Both the position numbers and the translations under genes were made by a program. A DNA stretch of 10,524 bases from Deltaproteobacteria bacterium (lineage in GTDB: Bacteria; Desulfobacterota; DSM-4660; Desulfatiglandales; B25-G16). Location: positions 1 to 10,524 of the forward strand of contig JAFDHR010000047.1 of the NCBI GenBank assembly GCA_019308645.1. Direction: 5' to 3'. The notes beneath the pieces are model-generated. The model was given only the letters and a program-made list of their open reading frames with translations. It made no database searches and was not told where the DNA came from. Within the stretch, counting starts at the first letter, position 1; the number at the start of each line of letters is the position of its first letter. Shown one piece after another: positions 7,378-10,524 of this stretch.

Positions 7378-7389
7378 TAATTTAAGCTT

Positions 7390-8649
7390 TTAAGGTCTCA
7401 AAGAGGGAATAATATTTGGTATCTGATTAGTGATCTCATCAACTAACCCTTGAAGCCATTCTGTACCTATGGTAGCCCCAGCATTACCTAATCCCTTAAT
7501 TACCTCAATATAATGTTTCCCTTTTTCATCTATCTTTTGTTGAATAAGAGCTAAAAATTCATCCCTTTTTCCCAAATTTCCTTCTTTTTTATAACTATCT
7601 GTTAAAAACTCTTCTATATTAGGCCATTGTTCGAAGATTTCTCTCCTGAGATCTTGTTGTGTCTGCAAGACATGTTCTTTCATCATTTTTGTATATAATT
7701 CAATTGATCGGGGCATTTTGTCAGCAAGCTCTTTTAATCTTTTTATTCTCTCGCTAATTACCATTTCTATCTTTTCCAAGGCACCATTATAAAGGGCTTT
7801 CTCTATCGGATTAACAAGTAAAAATCGAGAGCGAACATCAATATACCATCTCCTCAGTGCAATGATATTCGCGATGTAATTAATATTATTGGCTATGATC
7901 CTTTTGATCCCTGGATAAAGCATAAAATAAAGAGGCTGTTGTTTCTTGATATTAGAGCCGGCAAAAAGCAATCTATTTCCTTTGATGAAATCTTTCCGAT
8001 AGATGGTTCCAGCAGCGATGACCGTTCCGTATCCTATCCTAACTGGCCCAACTAATCCCCCTTGTCCGCCGAGGAAGATTGGTCGCTGATTTAGCATGAC
8101 TCCCTTAGGGACGTCACCAATAAGAGAAGGAGTAGCCTTATCCTGATTCGGGGAGTAATTAAAATGAATATATGAACTTCCAACCTCACTATGATTTTTT
8201 CTATCTGTGCCTCCGGCCATTAGACAGTCACAGAAATTTATTAGGCTCCCAAGGGTAACAAAAGGAAACAAGATGGTTTGTTTAAGGCCCACAGTGTGGG
8301 CGACATTGGCCTCTTCTTCTAATAGGCATCCGCCCCTGATATGGGCACCTGATCCTAACGTAGTCTTTCCTAAGAATGTTGAGTGTGAAAAAAATCCTCC
8401 TTGTAATTTTACATCAGGACCTAACTGGCAGTCTTCGATCGTCACAGGGCCCTCGTAGCCAATTTCGCATCCGGACATTATTACTGTATGAGAGCCATAA
8501 ACCTTACACCCGGAGTGGATTACAACCCTGTTATCTGATATTTGATCACAAGATACCTCTTCTCCAATAGTAATAGTTTCCGGGCGGTCAATCCTCACCC
8601 CTTTTCTTATAAGCTGTTGTATCTTTGATTGATTAAGGGTATCTCCCAT
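7390..8649 (-). CDS. GlmU-like left-handed beta-helix protein with alpha-helical C-terminal region
   Basis: A 419-residue protein. Residues about 25-235 show the irregular hexapeptide pattern of left-handed beta-helix acyltransferases (VVIHSGCKVYGSHTVIMSG, TTLGSGAHIRGGCLL). The stretch at 161-220 (IHFNYSPNQDKATPSLIGD, then LVGPVRIGYGTVIAAGTI) lines up with the C-terminal half of GlmU (ITCNYDG, TIIGD, LVAPVTVGKGATIAAGT), including the Asn-Tyr pair. The N-terminal uridylyltransferase domain of GlmU is absent and I cannot place the catalytic GlmU histidine, so acetyltransferase activity is not assured. Residues about 240-419 are predicted helical and charged, without a family I recognise. Database names such as 'UDP-N-acetylglucosamine pyrophosphorylase' would overstate the evidence. 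The ATG overlaps the rapZ stop as TAATG, implying translational coupling with rapZ. A sugar-nucleotide or envelope role is inferred from fold and neighbour. Confidence 0.75.
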   Translation of the reverse strand: MGDTLNQSKIQQLIRKGVRIDRPETITIGEEVSCDQISDNRVVIHSGCKVYGSHTVIMSGCEIGYEGPVTIEDCQLGPDVKLQGGFFSHSTFLGKTTLGSGAHIRGGCLLEEEANVAHTVGLKQTILFPFVTLGSLINFCDCLMAGGTDRKNHSEVGSSYIHFNYSPNQDKATPSLIGDVPKGVMLNQRPIFLGGQGGLVGPVRIGYGTVIAAGTIYRKDFIKGNRLLFAGSNIKKQQPLYFMLYPGIKRIIANNINYIANIIALRRWYIDVRSRFLLVNPIEKALYNGALEKIEMVISERIKRLKELADKMPRSIELYTKMMKEHVLQTQQDLRREIFEQWPNIEEFLTDSYKKEGNLGKRDEFLALIQQKIDEKGKHYIEVIKGLGNAGATIGTEWLQGLVDEITNQIPNIIPSLRP

Positions 8650-9518
8650 TATTTGTCTAATTCAATATCTCTATGTGTTAGCGTGATGGAATTTGTTATT
8701 TTCTTAAGTTCTCCAAAGATAGTATCTGCAATGCTTACTGACCTATGAGTACCTGCAGTACATCCTACAGCAATAGTTAAAGATGATTTCCCTTCTTTTT
8801 CATAAAGAGGGATGAGATAGTTAAGAAGGGATAAATATTTCTTTAGAAAACCATGGGTCTCTTTCCACCTATTCATATATTTTTTAACCTGTGGATAGGT
8901 TCCGTCAAGGTTTTTTAACTCTTGAACAAAGTAAGGATTAGGCAGGAACCTAACATCAATAACAAGATCTGCATCATGGGGTATACCATATTTGTACCCG
9001 AAAGATAGAAGATAAATTTTCATCCTTTTTGTAGGTGTTGTCTTTAGGGCATGATTTAAGATGATCTCCTTTAATTCATGAACATTGTAATTTGATGTAT
9101 CAATAATCAGATCTGCAATTTCTCTCAGTTCTTTCAGTGCCTCTCTTTCGGTCTGAATTCCTTCAAGAAGATTCTTTTCTTCACTCAGAGGGTGTTTTCT
9201 TCGAGTCTGGCTGTATCTCCTTAGCAGCGCCTCTGTAGAGGCCTCAAGAAAAAGTATTTCCAAGAGATATCCTTCATCCCTAAACTTTTTAAAAATTTCT
9301 GGATATCTCCGAAGAAACTCTTTCTCCCTAAGATCCATAACTAAGGCAAGCTTAGTTATTTCTGAATAAGTCTCGGCCTTTAACTCTAAAAATTTGGGTA
9401 GCAGGATAACCGGAAGATTATCTATACAGAAGAAACCAGCATCTTCAAGTGCATTGATCGCTGTGCTTTTTCCTGACCCTGAGAGTCCTGTAATAATTGT
9501 AATTTTGATATTTTTCAC
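8649..9518 (-). CDS. rapZ: RapZ/YvcJ-family P-loop nucleotide-binding protein (RNase adapter family)
   Basis: A 289-residue protein, near the E. coli length (284) and alignable from end to end. Walker A is GLSGSGKS (11-18), followed by INALEDAGFFCIDNLPVILLPKF, the family signature. Further matches are RRYSQTRRKHPLS (100-112), ADLIIDTSNYNVHEL, the C-terminal-domain stretch DADLVIDVRFLPNPYF (182-197) and VGCTAGTHRSVSIAD (251-265). In E. coli RapZ binds glucosamine-6-phosphate in its C-terminal domain and presents the small RNA GlmZ to RNase E. In other phyla the role is less defined. The C-terminus here ends HRDIELDK and lacks the basic KRK-type tail used for RNA binding in E. coli, so GlmZ-like activity should not be assumed. 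The start is GTG at 9518, as no ATG precedes the P-loop at a suitable distance, and its Shine-Dalgarno (GGA, 3 nt away) is poor. The stop overlaps the start of the next gene by one base. Confidence 0.93.
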   Translation of the reverse strand: MKNIKITIITGLSGSGKSTAINALEDAGFFCIDNLPVILLPKFLELKAETYSEITKLALVMDLREKEFLRRYPEIFKKFRDEGYLLEILFLEASTEALLRRYSQTRRKHPLSEEKNLLEGIQTEREALKELREIADLIIDTSNYNVHELKEIILNHALKTTPTKRMKIYLLSFGYKYGIPHDADLVIDVRFLPNPYFVQELKNLDGTYPQVKKYMNRWKETHGFLKKYLSLLNYLIPLYEKEGKSSLTIAVGCTAGTHRSVSIADTIFGELKKITNSITLTHRDIELDK

Positions 9519-9568
9519 TTATCCAAAATTGTAGAATTATTTTTTGATAGTTGTCCGTTGAAAGAAAC

Positions 9569-9584
9569 CAGAAGAACCCTTCTG
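9569..9584. other. Small hairpin in the tsaC-rapZ gap
   Basis: CAGAAG (9569-9574), loop AACC, CTTCTG (9579-9584) form a 6-bp perfect stem. Read on the - strand it is followed by GTTTCTTTC, a weak T-rich stretch, so it could be a poor terminator or attenuator ahead of rapZ. On the + strand it is followed by CCGCTTTTT. The stem is short and function is uncertain. Apart from this hairpin and the heptamer array, I see no compelling promoter in 9519-9700. Confidence 0.35.
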
Positions 9585-9675
9585 CCGCTTTTTATTGAGC
9601 TATTATTAAACAGCAACCAAAATGCTAATCAGTGTGTTTAATATTAACTGTGAAGAAATAAAAATACAATGGACC

Positions 9676-9695
9676 ACTGACAACTGACTACTGAC
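9676..9695. repeat. Heptamer tandem repeat (ACTGACW) x3 just after tsaC
   Basis: ACTGACA (9676-9682), ACTGACT (9683-9689) and ACTGAC (9690-9695) form an almost perfect 7-nt-period array that begins 6 bases beyond the tsaC stop in the direction of transcription. It parallels the GAAACTG array at the end of pilS in unit length and in its position at a gene's 3' end. Confidence 0.75.
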
Positions 9696-9700
9696 TTTTC

Positions 9701-10351
9701 TTATTTTATTATCTTTTTATAAATACCACTTTTAATAATTTCTTCCGCCTTTATAATACCTTCCCGAATTATTAAAGGAGGATCAGTTGTCACATCCAGA
9801 ATAGTAGATGGGTATTTTCCTTGTGTTTCGCCTCCATCTAATATGAGGTCCACAGCATCGTTAAAGCATTCTACAACTTGATCAGCGTTTATACAAGGGG
9901 GCATTCCGGAGATATTGGCACTCGTTGCTGTAATTGGAACATTTAAGGTCTTTGAGAGGGTATTTGCTAAAGGATGGCTGGATATCCTGATCCCCACCTT
10001 TCCTGTACTCGATATCAGCGCTGATGACAAGATAGGAGAAGATTGAAAGACCATAGTAAGGCCACCTGGCCAGAATTCTTCCCCCAGCCTTTTTGCGTTT
10101 GATGGAGTATATGCAACATATTGAGGGAGATTCCTCAAGGAAGAAATCAAAATAAGGATAGGCAAATTATGATCTCTCTTTTTTATCTTAAAAAGATTTT
10201 CAACAGCATCAGTGTTGGTGGCATCCACACCTAAACCATAAAAGGATTCCGTTGGAAAGGCCACAATACCGCCTTCCGAGATAATTTTAACAGCTTCGAT
10301 GAGACCCTTTCTTAAGGATTCATCTGAGGTAATTTTAAATACGTAGCTCAA
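9701..10351 (-). CDS. tsaC: L-threonylcarbamoyladenylate synthase (TsaC/Sua5/YrdC family)
   Basis: A 216-residue protein from a TTG start at 10351. The enzyme makes threonylcarbamoyl-AMP from threonine, bicarbonate and ATP, the first step of the universal tRNA modification t6A at position 37. Numbered from that start, the YrdC domain shows GGIVAFPTESFYGLGVDATN (27-46), KIKKRDHNLP (56-65), WPGGLTMVF (94-102), VGIRIS (119-124), ATSANISG (142-149) and the STILD motif (181-185). The extra C-terminal domain of full Sua5 proteins is absent, so this is the short TsaC type. The frame stays open to 10474, but that extension runs out of frame over the well-conserved end of purE and has no YrdC similarity, so TTG at 10351, 7 nt after the purE stop, is preferred. 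An AGAGAAAG stretch just before it is a weak ribosome-binding site. Co-transcription with purE is very likely. Confidence 0.92.
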   Translation of the reverse strand: MSYVFKITSDESLRKGLIEAVKIISEGGIVAFPTESFYGLGVDATNTDAVENLFKIKKRDHNLPILILISSLRNLPQYVAYTPSNAKRLGEEFWPGGLTMVFQSSPILSSALISSTGKVGIRISSHPLANTLSKTLNVPITATSANISGMPPCINADQVVECFNDAVDLILDGGETQGKYPSTILDVTTDPPLIIREGIIKAEEIIKSGIYKKIIK

Positions 10352-10358
10352 TCTTTCT

Positions 10359-10524
10359 CTAACCCCTTTGCAAGCTTTCTTTGTGCTGATCCAATCTCTT
10401 GGCAATGTCCGAGTATTTGAGCGCAAGTATTTGGGCAGCAAATAAAGCGGCATTTCGGGCGCCGCCTTTCCCAATTGCCATAGTAGCTACAGGAACACCT
10501 GGGGGCATCTGAGCTATTGAAAGG
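10359..10524 (-). CDS. purE: N5-carboxyaminoimidazole ribonucleotide mutase, PurE class I (3' end)
   Basis: Only the C-terminal 54 residues are in the window. Reading the - strand from 10523 gives LSIAQMPPGVPVATMAIGKG, then GARNAALFAAQILALKYSDI, and ends at TAG (10361-10359). The stretch QMPPGVPVATMAIGKGG with NAALFAAQILAL is the classic end of bacterial PurE, which converts N5-CAIR to CAIR in purine synthesis. The catalytic N-terminal part lies beyond the window. The frame is too short and edge-cut to be picked up by a length cutoff, and a false out-of-frame extension of tsaC overlaps it. The gene is upstream of tsaC with a 7-nt gap. Confidence 0.93.
   Translation of the reverse strand, partial: LSIAQMPPGVPVATMAIGKGGARNAALFAAQILALKYSDIAKRLDQHKESLQRG

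Noticed and set aside
7390..8649. Calling the beta-helix gene glmU
   Set aside because: The uridylyltransferase domain is absent, the catalytic histidine cannot be placed, and the helical C-terminal region is foreign to GlmU.
10352..10474. Longer tsaC reading frame starting at TTG 10474
   Set aside because: The added 41 residues lie out of frame over conserved purE codons and show no YrdC-family similarity.

Overview
The window is a bacterial chromosomal segment with moderate, AT-leaning composition. It carries nine protein-coding genes: five on the + strand (left two thirds, the first cut by the window edge) and four on the - strand (right third, the last cut by the edge). The gene set and order suggest an anaerobic Gram-negative lineage such as Desulfobacterota (former Deltaproteobacteria) or a nearby phylum. 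The clues are type IV pilus genes pilC and pilS, a fused TIGR03960/TIGR03936 radical SAM protein directly before an RNase E/G gene, and rapZ, tsaC and purE close together. This placement is inference from gene content, not from a marker phylogeny.

Layout. 1-791: C-terminal part of PilC, the inner-membrane platform protein of the type IV pilus. 803-2509: a PilS-type membrane histidine kinase, whose usual partner pilR does not follow. 2510-2819: non-coding DNA made of several short repeats (a heptamer tandem array, a 17-bp inverted repeat pair, a 16-bp tandem duplication). 2820-5330: an 836-residue B12-binding-type radical SAM protein fused to a DUF2344/TIGR03936 domain. 5331-5737: non-coding DNA dominated by a large nested inverted repeat with three internal palindromes. 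5738-7264: ribonuclease G. 7265-7389: the gap between convergent genes, holding an inverted repeat built from ACGCAGAT units. On the - strand, read right to left: purE (3' end, 10359 to the edge), tsaC/Sua5 (9701-10351, TTG start), a 182-nt gap with a second heptamer array, rapZ (8649-9518), and a GlmU-like left-handed beta-helix protein (7390-8649) whose ATG overlaps the rapZ stop by one base.

How the genes relate. pilC and pilS are 11 nt apart and belong to a pilus assembly and regulation cluster. The radical SAM gene with rng is a conserved pairing in many bacteria, often near ribosomal protein genes, though its biochemical meaning is unknown. purE-tsaC is a housekeeping pair (purine synthesis and the tRNA t6A modification). 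The rapZ/GlmU-like overlap is the most suggestive functional link: RapZ of enterobacteria senses glucosamine-6-phosphate, and the coupled gene resembles the acetyltransferase half of the enzyme that makes UDP-GlcNAc.

I see no complete transposon, prophage, CRISPR array, tRNA or rRNA, and no clear new multi-gene system. The unexplained material is the repeats: each of the four larger gaps carries a different repeat type, and the nested inverted repeat at 5381-5683 is the most elaborate.
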